The notes under the pieces: model-generated
What the model was told of the DNA's origin: nothing
Seen by the model: only the letters and a program-made list of their open reading frames with translations
Databases searched by the model: none
Shown: piece after piece, positions 34,550 to 45,383 of the stretch
How positions within the stretch are numbered: position 1 is the first letter of the stretch
Layout: each line of letters starts with the position of its first letter
Assembly (NCBI RefSeq): GCF_011769525.1
Contig: NZ_CP050440.1
Location: forward strand, 1,923,501-1,987,500
DNA length: 64,000 bases
Source: Tolypothrix sp. PCC 7910
Lineage (GTDB): Bacteria > Cyanobacteriota > Cyanobacteriia > Cyanobacteriales > Nostocaceae
Reading direction: 5' to 3'
Made by a program: the position numbers and the translations under genes

Positions 34550-36370
34550 ATGAAGACCAAAAAGAACCGAAACACTCTGCGGCAATCACTGGCAGTTTTC
34601 CGTTATAGCGGACGAGCTATTGGCTTGGTTTGGACTACTAGCCGTGCTTTGACCATTATTCTTGCTACTTTAACTTTAGTCGCTGGTCTTTTACCAGCTG
34701 CGATCGCTTACATTGGTAAGTTAATTGTGGATGCGGTGGTATTATCTGCCCAAGCTGGTGCAGATGGTGATATTTCTCGTCCTTTAATGTATGTAGGATT
34801 AGAAGCGATCGCAGTCATTGTCTTAGCTGGTAGTCAACGGGGTTTGACTATTTGTCAATCGCTGTTGCGGGCGTTACTAGGTCAGCGAGTAAATTTACTG
34901 ATTTTAGAAAAGTCGCTCACTCTCGATTTAAAGTACTTTGAAGATTCGGAATTTTATGACAAGCTGCTGAATGCGCGGCGAGAAGCTTCAGTGCGTCCGC
35001 TTTCTTTAGTTAACCGCACCTTTGGGTTAGTACAAAATGCCCTTTCGCTAGTAACTTACGGTATCTTGCTGGTGAAGTTTTCTATATGGGCAGTGATAGT
35101 GCTAATTTTAGCAGCTATGCCTGCATTTATTGGCGAAACAAAATTTGCTGGTGAAGCCTTTCGCCTATTTAGTTGGCGTGCGCCAGAAACCCGTCAACAA
35201 CATTATCTAGAAAATCTCTTGGCGAGAGAAGATTTTGTTACCGAAGTTAAACTTTACCAATTAGGAGAAATGCTGCTCGGACGATACCGCCAGCTATTTA
35301 ATAACCTTTATGGTGAAGACCGTGATTTAACTTTGCGGCGGGGATGGTGGGGTTATCTTTTGAGTTTGGTAAGTACTACAGCCTTTTATTTAGCATACGG
35401 TTGGATTGTTATTGAAACAGTCTTAGGTAAAATTTCCTTGGGAGATATGACGATGTATCTCACAGTATTTCGCCAAGGACAATCAACTTTTTCTGCTGCT
35501 TTAACTTCCATTGGTGGAATGTACGAAGATAATCTTTATCTTTCCAACCTTTATGATTTTTTAGAAGAGCAAACACCACAACCTTGGGGTACAGCTACCA
35601 AAGGTATAAATCCCAAAGATGGGATTAGATTTGAGAATGTATCTTTTACTTATCCAGGGAATTTAAAACCTGCATTACAAAATATTTCTCTACATCTAAA
35701 ACCCGGAGAAAAATTAGCAATTGTTGGTGAGAATGGTTCCGGTAAAACTACTTTAATCAAATTACTCACCCGACTTTACACACCAGATTCCGGCAGAATC
35801 ACCCTTGATGGTTTAGATTTACAGGAATGGGATGTAGAAGTATTGCGTCGTCGGATTGGTGTGATTTTCCAGAACTTTGTTCGCTACCAGTTTACCGTAG
35901 GAGAAAATATTGGTGTCGGTGATGTGGAGTATTTAGAAGACACAAACCGCTGGCAAAAAGCTGCTCAAAAAGGTATGGCGCAAACTTTTATTCACCAATT
36001 ACCTAACAGTTTTCAAACTCAACTAGGGCGTTGGTTTAAGGGAGGGCAAGAATTATCTGGAGGACAGTGGCAAAAAATTGCTCTCTCCCGTGCTTTTATG
36101 CGAAGTCGTGCCGATATTTTGGTATTAGACGAACCCACATCAGCAATGGATGCTCAAGCTGAATATGAGATTTTCAATCATTTTCGCACTGTCACCAAAA
36201 ATCAAATGGTATTTTTAATTTCCCATAGGTTTTCTACAGTTCGTATGGCTGACAATATTATGGTTATCGAAAGTGGAAAAGTTGTAGAACAAGGAACTCA
36301 CGAAGAATTATTAGCCACTGGCGGACAGTATGCGAAGCTGTTTTTATTGCAAGCAGCCGGGTATCAGTAG
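34550..36370 (+). CDS. ABC exporter, fused permease-ATPase
   Basis: A 606-residue half-transporter. Six membrane helices (about 25-315) precede the ATPase: Walker A GENGSGKTTL, Q-loop IGVIFQNFVRYQF, signature LSGGQ, Walker B ILVLDEPTSA and H-loop LISHRFSTV. It should act as a homodimer exporting a peptide, lipid or drug. The VRYQFTVGENIGVG stretch after the Q-loop is like peptide/bacteriocin-type exporters. The ATG at 34550 is preferred to GTG or ATG upstream at 34508. Substrate not known. Confidence 0.88.
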   Translation: MKTKKNRNTLRQSLAVFRYSGRAIGLVWTTSRALTIILATLTLVAGLLPAAIAYIGKLIVDAVVLSAQAGADGDISRPLMYVGLEAIAVIVLAGSQRGLTICQSLLRALLGQRVNLLILEKSLTLDLKYFEDSEFYDKLLNARREASVRPLSLVNRTFGLVQNALSLVTYGILLVKFSIWAVIVLILAAMPAFIGETKFAGEAFRLFSWRAPETRQQHYLENLLAREDFVTEVKLYQLGEMLLGRYRQLFNNLYGEDRDLTLRRGWWGYLLSLVSTTAFYLAYGWIVIETVLGKISLGDMTMYLTVFRQGQSTFSAALTSIGGMYEDNLYLSNLYDFLEEQTPQPWGTATKGINPKDGIRFENVSFTYPGNLKPALQNISLHLKPGEKLAIVGENGSGKTTLIKLLTRLYTPDSGRITLDGLDLQEWDVEVLRRRIGVIFQNFVRYQFTVGENIGVGDVEYLEDTNRWQKAAQKGMAQTFIHQLPNSFQTQLGRWFKGGQELSGGQWQKIALSRAFMRSRADILVLDEPTSAMDAQAEYEIFNHFRTVTKNQMVFLISHRFSTVRMADNIMVIESGKVVEQGTHEELLATGGQYAKLFLLQAAGYQ

Positions 36371-36471
36371 GAGAAGAGGCAAGGGGGCAGGGAGTAGGGG
36401 AAAAATAATTAATGGCAAACACAATTACCAATTACCAATTACCCAATGCCCAATGCCCCATGCCCCATGCC

Positions 36472-37221
36472 CTACTTTCTTGGAATCTTATTAAACGGCG
36501 CATCCATCACAGCATATTTGTCCCAATCGGGTGCATCAAAGTGCCACCATTCTGTTGCTAAACCTGTAAATCCTCGCTTTTGCATTGCATCTTCTAGTGT
36601 TTGACGGTTTTTGCGAGATTGAACGCTGCCGCCACTATAATCTCTATGGGAAGCTTGTGTAAAAGCATCAAAGGCGCTAGGCATTTCTAATTCTTTGCCA
36701 TTGCTATCAATTAATGTTAAATCCACTGCTGCACCGCGATTATGTCGCGAACCTTTAGCAGGATTACCTACATATCTTTCATCAGGTAGGATTTTCCACA
36801 TTTCTTTTTGTACAGAAAGTGGCCTATAGCAATCATAGACTTTTAAACTTAATTTATTTTTGGCTAAATCTTGTTGTACTAATGATAGTTGTTTCGCTGC
36901 TCCATAGCGCAATACACATCTAGCTTCAGGATATAATTTCTTTTTTAAAAAGTTATTTGGTGTAGCATAACGGATGTCAAGCAAGACATTTTTATTGATT
37001 GATTGAATATCAACTAGACGTGCATCTGCTGGAGTGATGGCAGTTTGCTCATTTGAATCGGTTTCTAAATTTGGCGAGGCGCTAGGCGAAATTATTTGTT
37101 TTGGTTGATTTTGGGAGTTGGCAATGGCATTGTTGTTAGGTAATTTAGTTTCATTACAAGCAACTGCTAAAAAGAATATACATATTATCAAACTGAGAAA
37201 TTTCCACCAGCGATTAATCAT
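36472..37221 (-). CDS. VanX-like D-Ala-D-Ala dipeptidase lipoprotein
   Basis: A 249-residue M15D-family zinc dipeptidase. The N-terminus is a signal peptide with lipobox LAVAC (Cys near 22), then a Ser/Pro/Asn linker (25-65). The catalytic domain shows CYRPLSVQKEMW, SRHNRGAAVDL (zinc His and Asp, SxHxxGxAxD) and TEWWHFD (catalytic Glu and zinc His). Active-site residues are complete. It probably recycles peptidoglycan-derived D-Ala-D-Ala outside the cytoplasm rather than conferring vancomycin resistance (no vanH or vanA nearby). Confidence 0.9.
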   Translation of the reverse strand: MINRWWKFLSLIICIFFLAVACNETKLPNNNAIANSQNQPKQIISPSASPNLETDSNEQTAITPADARLVDIQSINKNVLLDIRYATPNNFLKKKLYPEARCVLRYGAAKQLSLVQQDLAKNKLSLKVYDCYRPLSVQKEMWKILPDERYVGNPAKGSRHNRGAAVDLTLIDSNGKELEMPSAFDAFTQASHRDYSGGSVQSRKNRQTLEDAMQKRGFTGLATEWWHFDAPDWDKYAVMDAPFNKIPRK

Positions 37222-37621
37222 TAGTTTAAAGATTGAGGAATTATATAAAATAGAATTATTGTGTCAGTTAATCTACAGCAGATGATAAATTTTTGTTTAT
37301 AGATGCTTATTAAAGCACAACAATGTTGTGCCCTTAGCTCTATAATTCATACCCTGGAAAACTGCTGTAGTAGCATTGGTTCAATGATTCTGTCAATGCA
37401 AAATCAAGTTTAAATCATCTACTATCTGCTGAAGCTGCTTGACAATAAAAAGTAAACTATAGGCAAGAAGACTTTTTTGACAAGATGTTGTAACTAAGGC
37501 ACTTGGCTATATCATTCTAGAGGCAGAACTAAAAAACTGCCTTTATCGTAGATTATTGCCGTAAAATCGCCAAGAAAACAGAAGCTCGTTACAATCAAGG
37601 TTAGGCGTTAAACATTCCAAC
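37222..37621. other. Divergent spacer
   Basis: About 400 bp between divergent genes. A GCACAACAATGTTGTGC palindrome (about 37316-37332), related to the hairpins at 48331 and 59708, is the only feature seen. Confidence 0.5.
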
Positions 37622-39193
37622 ATGAGATTGATATCCGAACCACCAATTCCCGTAAAAATTCAAAAAATGCAGGAACGGGTGCGTTGGCTTCATCCCCAAA
37701 TTGTGCAGCGAGGAATCGACCAAACCAGTATGGTTGTGGACGATAACCAGGATGAGAATCCGGAGTTTTCTTTTATGGTTATCGGTGATAGCGGGACAAA
37801 ATCCCATTTCGGATACCATCCCCAACGACAAGTAGCTGAACTCATGCTTGCTCATAAGGATGATTGCCGTTTTGTGTTACACACTGGTGATGTCATTTAT
37901 GTGGTGGGTTCCCATGAATATTACCCGACAAATTTTATCGAACCTTACCGGGAATTTTTGGTAGGTGGAGAAAATCCCGAGAAAATTGCCTACGATCGCA
38001 TGGTGTTTAATCTGCCATTTTTACCAGTACTAGGCAATCACGATTACTATGATGTGCCTTTGATGTATCGTCTGCTGACAGGTAGCACATTACGGCTACG
38101 GCGGATGCTACGTTACAAAGATTTTGAAATTGGTTGGCATGGTTCTAATCAAGGTGATGCTTATTCACGGGCCTTTCTCGATTATCTAGCAGCAGTTGCT
38201 TCTCCCGAAGAATTAACGCAGCACTTAGACAGTCACTATACTGCTAAAACCGACAACGGTCGATGTTTGCGTTATCAACCAGGCGTTTTTACGCGCATAC
38301 CTAACCGCTATTACACTTACAGGTATGGCGGTATAGATTTTTTTGCACTCGATTCCAATACCTTTAACGAACCATCGCCTTTACCTACCACCCAAGAGGG
38401 AGAACTGTATCGCCGGGAATTGCAGAAGCGTCGCCAGCAAATCGATCAAGAAGAAGTGCAGATTTTGGAAATGAGCGATCACCTCAATGCAGATAACCCT
38501 GAGGAAGCGGAACAACTAGACGACCTTAGTGCCAAATTAGACCAAATCAATGAAGTCAAAATTGACATTGAAAAGCAACTTGCATCCCACAGCGCACCTA
38601 AGATTGACTTTGAACAACTCGACTGGTTGCGTAATCGGCTGATTGAATCTTGGAATAACCCCGAGGTGCGCGGACGGATCATTTATCTCCACCATCCCCC
38701 ATATGTGACAGAAGCTACTAAATGGCATCAAGCCCAAACCTTAGCAGTACGCCATCGCTTGCGTTGGGTATTTACACAAGTAGCCCAAAGCCTGGGTTCT
38801 TTAGTTAAAGAGCGTCCGCTAGTAGATTTAGTCCTCAGTGGTCACGCTCACTGTCTAGAATATCTCCGCACCGTTGATACTGGCTACGCTGATTCCAATA
38901 TTAACTACATTATCTCTGGTGGTAGTGGTCGTCGTCCCCGCCGCCAGCGCTCAGAGGGAACCGAACTAGAGGAGAATTTTACCGACAGTTCCGGTAGTTC
39001 AACCCGCAAAGTTGCTGATTCGTTGTTATATGTAGGACGCACTGGCTACAGTTCGCAAAAGCGGTTACCTTATTCATGCGTGCGGATTGATGTTCATAAC
39101 GGCACCCCACTTAAATTTACAGTCAAACCATTAGTTGCAGAGCGTGTTGGTGAATATTGGTTTAATAATCAATTTGACCCGTTTGTCATTTAA
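37622..39193 (+). CDS. Calcineurin-like metallophosphoesterase
   Basis: A 523-residue metallophosphatase. Motifs in order: VIGDSGTKS (D), LHTGDVIY (GD), LGNHDYYD (GNHD), YLHHPPY (H) and LSGHAHCLEY (GHxH). All five blocks for a two-metal site are present. A charged, Glu/Gln-rich coiled insertion (about residues 265-325) separates the core halves. No signal peptide is visible, so it is probably cytoplasmic. It is followed 11 bp later by a MITE-like element. Confidence 0.9.
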   Translation: MRLISEPPIPVKIQKMQERVRWLHPQIVQRGIDQTSMVVDDNQDENPEFSFMVIGDSGTKSHFGYHPQRQVAELMLAHKDDCRFVLHTGDVIYVVGSHEYYPTNFIEPYREFLVGGENPEKIAYDRMVFNLPFLPVLGNHDYYDVPLMYRLLTGSTLRLRRMLRYKDFEIGWHGSNQGDAYSRAFLDYLAAVASPEELTQHLDSHYTAKTDNGRCLRYQPGVFTRIPNRYYTYRYGGIDFFALDSNTFNEPSPLPTTQEGELYRRELQKRRQQIDQEEVQILEMSDHLNADNPEEAEQLDDLSAKLDQINEVKIDIEKQLASHSAPKIDFEQLDWLRNRLIESWNNPEVRGRIIYLHHPPYVTEATKWHQAQTLAVRHRLRWVFTQVAQSLGSLVKERPLVDLVLSGHAHCLEYLRTVDTGYADSNINYIISGGSGRRPRRQRSEGTELEENFTDSSGSSTRKVADSLLYVGRTGYSSQKRLPYSCVRIDVHNGTPLKFTVKPLVAERVGEYWFNNQFDPFVI

Positions 39194-39203
39194 AAGAGAT
39201 GAA

Positions 39204-39468
39204 TAAGTAGGTTGGCGAAATTAAAGATAACTGGCTGAGGCTGTCATTGGTCATTCTTACAAAGTTCTGTTCGTCGGAGACGTTGGCGTTCGCGAAGCGT
39301 CTCCCCTTGGGAGAAGGCATCGGAGGAAACCTCTGCTCAACGCCAGTTCGTTCAAGTCGGGAGACCTGCCCACACGACTGGCTCGACTTTGCGCTTTGTC
39401 ATTGGTAAGGATTTTAAACCTATTTACGTTTATTAACATAGTTGGGTTTATTTTTACCAACTTACTTA
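39204..39468. mobile_element. MITE-like element, copy 2
   Basis: A 265-bp element with terminal TAAGTAGGTTGG and CCAACTTACTTA (11 of 12 inverted matches), TA at each end, and no open frame for a transposase. Copy 1 is at 20267-20582. Like copy 1 it lies immediately after a stop codon. Confidence 0.7.
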
Positions 39469-39858
39469 CTGTTGACCATTGACAGTTAACTGTCAATGGT
39501 CAACTAATTGAATAAAATAATTTATTTATTGCAAAAATTATTTGAATTAGTATTAGCCTGCTTAATATTATTTAAGCTACTAATATAAAAATTCATACCT
39601 CAGCTAGATGACAAAAAAACAATAATTTTATTAGTTAAAAATCTCAGAATTTTGAGTTTCTGGCGTTAATTTCATCAATAAAAGGGAACTATATACAATG
39701 ACCATCTTCCCAAAAATGTTTAGACCCTGAAATAGGGGACTGGGAATTGGCAACTATTCAAAATTTTGCAGTTTTTGATACTGAAGATTTTGTAGTTGTT
39801 CATTCTAGAGAAGTTTGGGAGGAAACATTTTGTTATCAAAATTCCCAAAATCAGAGCC
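39469..39858. other. Spacer before GAF kinase
   Basis: AT-rich, with an 8-bp palindromic TTGACCATTGACAGTTAACTGTC type block near 39471-39500. No gene. It presumably holds the promoter of the photoreceptor-like kinase. Confidence 0.4.
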
Positions 39859-42800
39859 ATGACACTTAATTCAACTTCCACGAAAAATGAAATTCTATTG
39901 TCAAGTACGGAACTGCAAGAACAACTAGAGCAACAAAAAGCCTTAGCTAATGTCATCGTGCGGATTCGGGAGTCACTTGACTTAGAAACAATTTTTCAAA
40001 CTACTGTGACAGCAGTACTGCAATTACTGAATGCAGACCGTGTAGCAGTATTCCAGTTTAATCATCAAATAGAGTGGGAAGGTGAATTTGTTTGTGAAGC
40101 GATCGCACCTGGCTGGGACTCGGTAATAGGAACTAAAGTGCATGGCAACTGTTTTGGAGAAAAATTTGCTACTCAGTATCAAAAAGGACAGGTACAAGCA
40201 GTTGCTGATATTTATGACGCAGGACTCAGTAATTGCTATGTAGAAATCTTCAGTCAATTTCAGGTACGCGCTAACTTGGTTGTGCCTTTATTACAGGAGC
40301 AAGAAGTGTGGGGCTTGCTTTGCATTCATCAGTGCAGTGAGGTGCGTAACTGGAAAGAATCGGAAATTGAATTTATCTATCAAATTGCTAATCATTTAAC
40401 TGTTGCGATTCAACAAGCCAAACATTTACATGAAGCACAATTACAAGCTGCAAAATTAGCGCAAGCAGCCCAACGCGATCAAGTAATTGCTCAGATTGTC
40501 GATAAAATTCGTTCGCCGTTGGATATCGAAAGCATCTTTGCAATGACAACACTAGAAATCCGCCAGTTGCTGCAAGCCGACAGAGTGGCAATCTTTCGTT
40601 TCAATGCCGATTGGAGTGGTAAATTTGTGGCGGAATCATTTGCGGAAGGCTGGATACCTTTGGTGGGTGTAGAAACTGCGATCGCGGATACTTATTTACA
40701 GAAAAATCAAGGGGGACGCTACATTAACAACGAAACATTTACTATTAATGATATTTATCAAGCAGAATTATCCGACTGTCACGTTGCGTTATTAGAACAA
40801 TTTCAAGCAAAAGCTTTTGCAACAGCTCCCATTCTCCAAGGAGATAAACTATGGGGAGTTATTGGCGCTTATCAAAATTCCTCACCAAGAAAGTGGCAAT
40901 CTTATGAAATCGAATCGCTAACCAAAATCAGCAGACAAATCGGTTTAGCTTTGCAACACCATCAGTTATTTGCCCAAGCTCAATACCAAGCAGAGCAGCA
41001 AAAAACATTAACCAGTGTGATTACTCGCATTCGCGAATCTTTGGATTTAGATGTCATCTTCCAAACTACAGTTACACAAGTGCGGCAAATGCTACAAGCT
41101 GACAGAGTAGCAGTCTTTTGTTTCGATCCGCAAAAAGATTCCCAAGGAGAATTTATTTCTGAGGATATTGCACCGAACTGGGAATCAATAATTGCTACCA
41201 CAACCCCAGAAAATTCCTTTGGAGAACAGTTTACGGCTTACTATCAACAAGGAAAAGTAAAAGCGATCGCGGATATTTTCACTGAGGGATTAAGTGAATC
41301 TCATCTAGCAATTCTCAGCAAATTTCAGGTGCGCGCTCAACTGGTAGTGCCTTTACTGAAACGAGGCACTCTATGGGGCTTACTATGTGTACATCAATGT
41401 CGTAATCCCCGCAATTGGCAAGCTTCAGAAATTGAATTTGTCAGCCAAATTGGGGAAAATTTAGGAGTCGCTTTACAACATAACGAACTTTTATTAGAAG
41501 CAAGATACCAAACAGAACAGCAAAAAACATTAACTGGTGTAATTGCCAGAATTCGTGAATCTTTAGATTTAGAAAAAATCTTTCAAACTTCTGTGAGCGA
41601 AGTGCGACAACTGTTGAAAGCTAGCCGAGTTGGTGTTTTCCGCTTCGATCCTTTATCAGATTGGGCAGGAGAATTTATCTACGAAGATGTAGCTCCCGAT
41701 TTCACTTCCGCAATCAAAGAACAAGTTTACGATCATTGTTTTAGCGAACAATTTGCCCCTCTTTACGCCCAAGGTCGAGTGAATACAGTTGCAGATATTT
41801 ATCAAGATAAATTTCAAGACTGCTATATCAAAATCTTAGAAAGATTCCAAGTGCGCGCCAATATGGTTGCGCCTCTATTGAAGCAAGGCGAACTCTGGGG
41901 ATTACTTTGCATTCATCAATGTGACACACCTCGCAATTGGCAAACTTCAGAAATTGAATTTGTGAGCCAAATAGCCGAACAATTAGGAGTGGCTTTAAAA
42001 CAGGATTCTTACTTAAAGCAGTTTCAACTGCAAGCTGTGCAGTTAGCAGAAGCTAAAGAACGAGAAAAAGCAATGGAAAGACAAAAACTGCTAGCTGCGA
42101 CTATTGATAAAATCCGCCAATCCCTCGATATTCAAACAATTTTTAAAACTACTACTCAAGCAGTTCTAGAATTACTAGAAGTTGAGCGGATTGCTATCTA
42201 CCGCTTTAACTCAGATTGGAGCGGTAAATTTGTAGCCGATTCTTTCAAGGATGGTTGGAAACCGATGACACAAGCCCAACCAATGATCATCGAAAACTTT
42301 GCCAGTACTGATGACGATAATGAACTTCCTCGTAACGAAACTTTTGTTCCGATTCGTCAAGGAGAAAAATTATGGGGATTATTAGTTGCTTATCAAAATT
42401 CCCAACCCCGCTATTGGAAAGATGAAGAAATTAATTTATTGGCGCAAGTAGGCGTGCAATTAGGGATTGCACTTCAACAAGGAGAATTACTAGAGCAAAC
42501 CAAACGTCAAACCTTAGAATTGACTCAAGCTCTACAAGAATTAAAACAAACTCAATCGCGTTTAATTCAAGGCGAAAAAATGGCTGGTTTAGGGCAACTA
42601 ATTGCTGGAGTTGCTCATGAAATCAACAATCCTGTAACTTTTATTTCTGGCAACCTTGTACATTTGAATGAATATACTGACGAACTCTTGAAAGTTGTCA
42701 ATCTTTATTGGCAACATGATTCATTATTTCCAGAAATTCAGAAACAAATTAATCGCAAAGAGTTGGAATTTATCATCAAAGATTTACCCAAAACTATCGA

Positions 42801-43398
42801 TTCAATGAAGATAGGCACCGACAGAATCGACCAGATTGTACTATCACTGCGAAACTTCTCGCGTACAGATGAAGGTGAATTGAAGTTAGTCGATATTCAT
42901 GAAGGACTAGATAGTACTTTGCTTATCTTAGGACATCGCTTTAAAAATCATAAAGAGCGCCCACCAATTTCCATTGTGAAAGAATATGGTATTTTACCTT
43001 TCGTGGAATGCTATCCTGCACAAATCAATCAAGTGCTAATGAATCTTTTGAGTAATAGTGTTGATGCTTTAGAAGAAAAATTTAAAGCTATAAATAAGAC
43101 TTATTTACATTCATCAATACAAACCCCAAATACTCCTTTAAATATTTGGATTAGTACGCAAACCTTAAATAGCCACATTGTCATTAAAATAGCTGATAAT
43201 GGCTTAGGCATTCCTGAAGAAGTGAGAACTCGGATTTTTGAACCATTTTTTACCACAAAAGAGGTAGGAAAAGGCACAGGATTAGGGTTATCTATCAGCT
43301 ATCAAATCGTAGTTGAAAAACATCACGGGCAGATTAGATGTTCTTCCCAACCGGGACAAGGTACAGAATTTGTAATTGAAATTCCCATTAAACACTGA
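39859..43398 (+). CDS. Multi-GAF cyanobacteriochrome-like histidine kinase
   Basis: A 1179-residue kinase with five consecutive GAF domains (about 20-190, 210-370, 375-545, 550-720, 745-880), then HisKA (H920 in HEINNP) and an ATPase domain. Several GAFs look like bilin-binding cyanobacteriochrome domains. The canonical Cys is present in GAF1 (C126-Y), GAF2 (C307-H) and GAF4 (C655-Y), in contexts such as [12 protein letters not shown]4 also has a DXCF motif (D625-H-C627-F) and GAF1 has GNCF (C98). GAF3 has lost both Cys (S453, S481) and GAF5 lacks the region. It is thus probably a light sensor with up to three chromophores. The first ATG is taken at 39859, as the upstream part is not GAF-like. 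Confidence 0.85.
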   Translation: MTLNSTSTKNEILLSSTELQEQLEQQKALANVIVRIRESLDLETIFQTTVTAVLQLLNADRVAVFQFNHQIEWEGEFVCEAIAPGWDSVIGTKVHGNCFGEKFATQYQKGQVQAVADIYDAGLSNCYVEIFSQFQVRANLVVPLLQEQEVWGLLCIHQCSEVRNWKESEIEFIYQIANHLTVAIQQAKHLHEAQLQAAKLAQAAQRDQVIAQIVDKIRSPLDIESIFAMTTLEIRQLLQADRVAIFRFNADWSGKFVAESFAEGWIPLVGVETAIADTYLQKNQGGRYINNETFTINDIYQAELSDCHVALLEQFQAKAFATAPILQGDKLWGVIGAYQNSSPRKWQSYEIESLTKISRQIGLALQHHQLFAQAQYQAEQQKTLTSVITRIRESLDLDVIFQTTVTQVRQMLQADRVAVFCFDPQKDSQGEFISEDIAPNWESIIATTTPENSFGEQFTAYYQQGKVKAIADIFTEGLSESHLAILSKFQVRAQLVVPLLKRGTLWGLLCVHQCRNPRNWQASEIEFVSQIGENLGVALQHNELLLEARYQTEQQKTLTGVIARIRESLDLEKIFQTSVSEVRQLLKASRVGVFRFDPLSDWAGEFIYEDVAPDFTSAIKEQVYDHCFSEQFAPLYAQGRVNTVADIYQDKFQDCYIKILERFQVRANMVAPLLKQGELWGLLCIHQCDTPRNWQTSEIEFVSQIAEQLGVALKQDSYLKQFQLQAVQLAEAKEREKAMERQKLLAATIDKIRQSLDIQTIFKTTTQAVLELLEVERIAIYRFNSDWSGKFVADSFKDGWKPMTQAQPMIIENFASTDDDNELPRNETFVPIRQGEKLWGLLVAYQNSQPRYWKDEEINLLAQVGVQLGIALQQGELLEQTKRQTLELTQALQELKQTQSRLIQGEKMAGLGQLIAGVAHEINNPVTFISGNLVHLNEYTDELLKVVNLYWQHDSLFPEIQKQINRKELEFIIKDLPKTIDSMKIGTDRIDQIVLSLRNFSRTDEGELKLVDIHEGLDSTLLILGHRFKNHKERPPISIVKEYGILPFVECYPAQINQVLMNLLSNSVDALEEKFKAINKTYLHSSIQTPNTPLNIWISTQTLNSHIVIKIADNGLGIPEEVRTRIFEPFFTTKEVGKGTGLGLSISYQIVVEKHHGQIRCSSQPGQGTEFVIEIPIKH

Positions 43399-43544
43399 CC
43401 GAATTTTATATTTTAGACTAATTTTTATTAATCTAAAATTCAAAATTGATTGACACATAGATTACTTGATTTAGAGCCTTGGTATCTTTGTGTGGAAATA
43501 CAATTTATTGTAAACAGCAAAGATACCAAGAAAACTCTATGTAC

Positions 43545-45383
43545 TTATAGGTAATACCTAACAGTAGAGATAACGCGACTTTTTTTAGCTCTTAAAGCGG
43601 TTTTTAAGAACAGGGTTGTTTGGTTATGCAAAATGCTATCCCACCAGTTGCGAGTGACAAAAGCAGGAATCACAATTGTCGTGAAAACATCGGGATGGCG
43701 TTCTTCAAACTGAGATACAAAATCGACAATGGGAGTAATTACAGAACGGTAGGGGGAGTCGATAATTTCTAAAGGAATATCAGACTCTAATTGTCGCCAT
43801 TTTTCTTGCAGTTTTTCTCGGTCTGTAGAACCGTTAATATCTACATGGACTGCGACAATTTCATCAGCAATGGTACGTGCATAATCTAAGGCTTCTACTG
43901 TCCCGCGATTTAGATGTCCTACCACAACTACAGCTGGGTGAGTAACTACTTCTGGTTTTGGGCGAGGAATATAACTGCGAGGTGCGATTCCTTGAATGCT
44001 CAGGCGTTCGGCTACGTATTGATAGTGACGGTGAATGCTAGAAAATAGCGCTACCACTAAAGGAATAGCTACGACGACTAACCAAGCTCCTAAAAGAAAC
44101 TTTGTGGAGACAATGACTATCAGCACCACTAATGTTGCGATCGCACCTAACCCGTTCATGAAAGCACTAGCACGCCAATTCGGTTCCCGTGATTGGAACC
44201 AATGACGCACCATCCCAGCTTGCGATAGGGTAAAGGAAGTAAATACACCCACCGCATATAGGGGAATAACGGCGTTAACTTGTCCTTTAAAGATAATTAC
44301 TAAAATTCCTGCACACAAGCTGAGGAGAATAATCCCGTTAGAGTAGACTAAGCGATCGCCCAATAAAGCTAATTGTCGGGGTAAGAAGCCATCTCGTGCC
44401 AAAAAGTAACAAAGTCTGGGGAAATCTGCATAACTGGTATTCGCCGCTAATAGTAAAACCAGCAAGGTGACAATTTGTACAAAATAATAAAATGCATTAT
44501 TCCCCAAAATCTCTCTACCTAAAAGAGAGACTACTGTTTGTCCCTCTTCTGGTACCACATGGTACACATTTGATAAATACGTGATACCAATAAACATCAA
44601 GCCGAGAATACCACCCAAATAAAGCAAGGTGATGCGAGCGTTTTTCCACTCTGGTTCCTTAAATGCTAAAACACCATCAGAAATTGCTTCTACCCCTGTG
44701 AGTGCTGTACACCCCGCCGAAAATGCTCGCAAAATAAAGAACAAGCTCAGTCCTTCCTGTACAGGAATGGGAGGATATTCTGCGATCGCTTGTCCAGTAA
44801 CTTGCTTGAACAAGCCAATTGCAATCAGCACAAAAATACTCACAATAAACCCATAGGTAGGAATCATAAATATTCTGCCTGATTCCTTTACACCTCGGAG
44901 ATTTGCCAGCATCAACAAGAAAATGAAAATTAAGCACAAACTGACAGTGAAAGGTCTAAGCGCTGGAATGGCTGAGGTGAGAGCGGCTGTACCCGCAGAT
45001 ATACTGACGGTGACTGTCAATATATAGTCAATCATCAGTGAACCCCCTGCTACTAGACCGGGATAAAGACCCAAGTTTTCTCTAGCAACAATATAGGAAC
45101 CACCGCCTTTAGGATAAGCGCGAATAGTTTGCCGATAAGATAGTACAACTATGCACAGCAGGAGAATAATCGCGATCGCAATCGGTAGCGATAAACCAAG
45201 TGCGCCACTTCCAGCTGCAACTAAAACTAACAGGATTTCTTCTGTTGCATAAGCCACAGAGGAGAGCGCATCCGAAGAAAGAACCGCCAAAGCCGCCGCA
45301 TTACTCAATCGCTCTTCACTATGAGCGCTGGTTGGTAATGATTTACCGAGTAGAAATTGTTTTATCTGTGGGTAGAGGGACAT
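43545..45383 (-). CDS. APC-superfamily permease with C-terminal USP-like domain
   Basis: A 612-residue transporter. Twelve helices; opening LSSDALSSVAYATEEIL and PKGGGSYIVARENLG are typical of the APC/KUP-like permeases of cyanobacteria and actinobacteria (amino acid or K+ uptake). The last about 140 residues are soluble and start with PRPKPEVVTHPAVVVVGHLNRGTVEALDYAR, resembling a universal stress protein-type regulatory domain. Substrate unknown. Confidence 0.85.
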   Translation of the reverse strand: MSLYPQIKQFLLGKSLPTSAHSEERLSNAAALAVLSSDALSSVAYATEEILLVLVAAGSGALGLSLPIAIAIILLLCIVVLSYRQTIRAYPKGGGSYIVARENLGLYPGLVAGGSLMIDYILTVTVSISAGTAALTSAIPALRPFTVSLCLIFIFLLMLANLRGVKESGRIFMIPTYGFIVSIFVLIAIGLFKQVTGQAIAEYPPIPVQEGLSLFFILRAFSAGCTALTGVEAISDGVLAFKEPEWKNARITLLYLGGILGLMFIGITYLSNVYHVVPEEGQTVVSLLGREILGNNAFYYFVQIVTLLVLLLAANTSYADFPRLCYFLARDGFLPRQLALLGDRLVYSNGIILLSLCAGILVIIFKGQVNAVIPLYAVGVFTSFTLSQAGMVRHWFQSREPNWRASAFMNGLGAIATLVVLIVIVSTKFLLGAWLVVVAIPLVVALFSSIHRHYQYVAERLSIQGIAPRSYIPRPKPEVVTHPAVVVVGHLNRGTVEALDYARTIADEIVAVHVDINGSTDREKLQEKWRQLESDIPLEIIDSPYRSVITPIVDFVSQFEERHPDVFTTIVIPAFVTRNWWDSILHNQTTLFLKTALRAKKSRVISTVRYYL

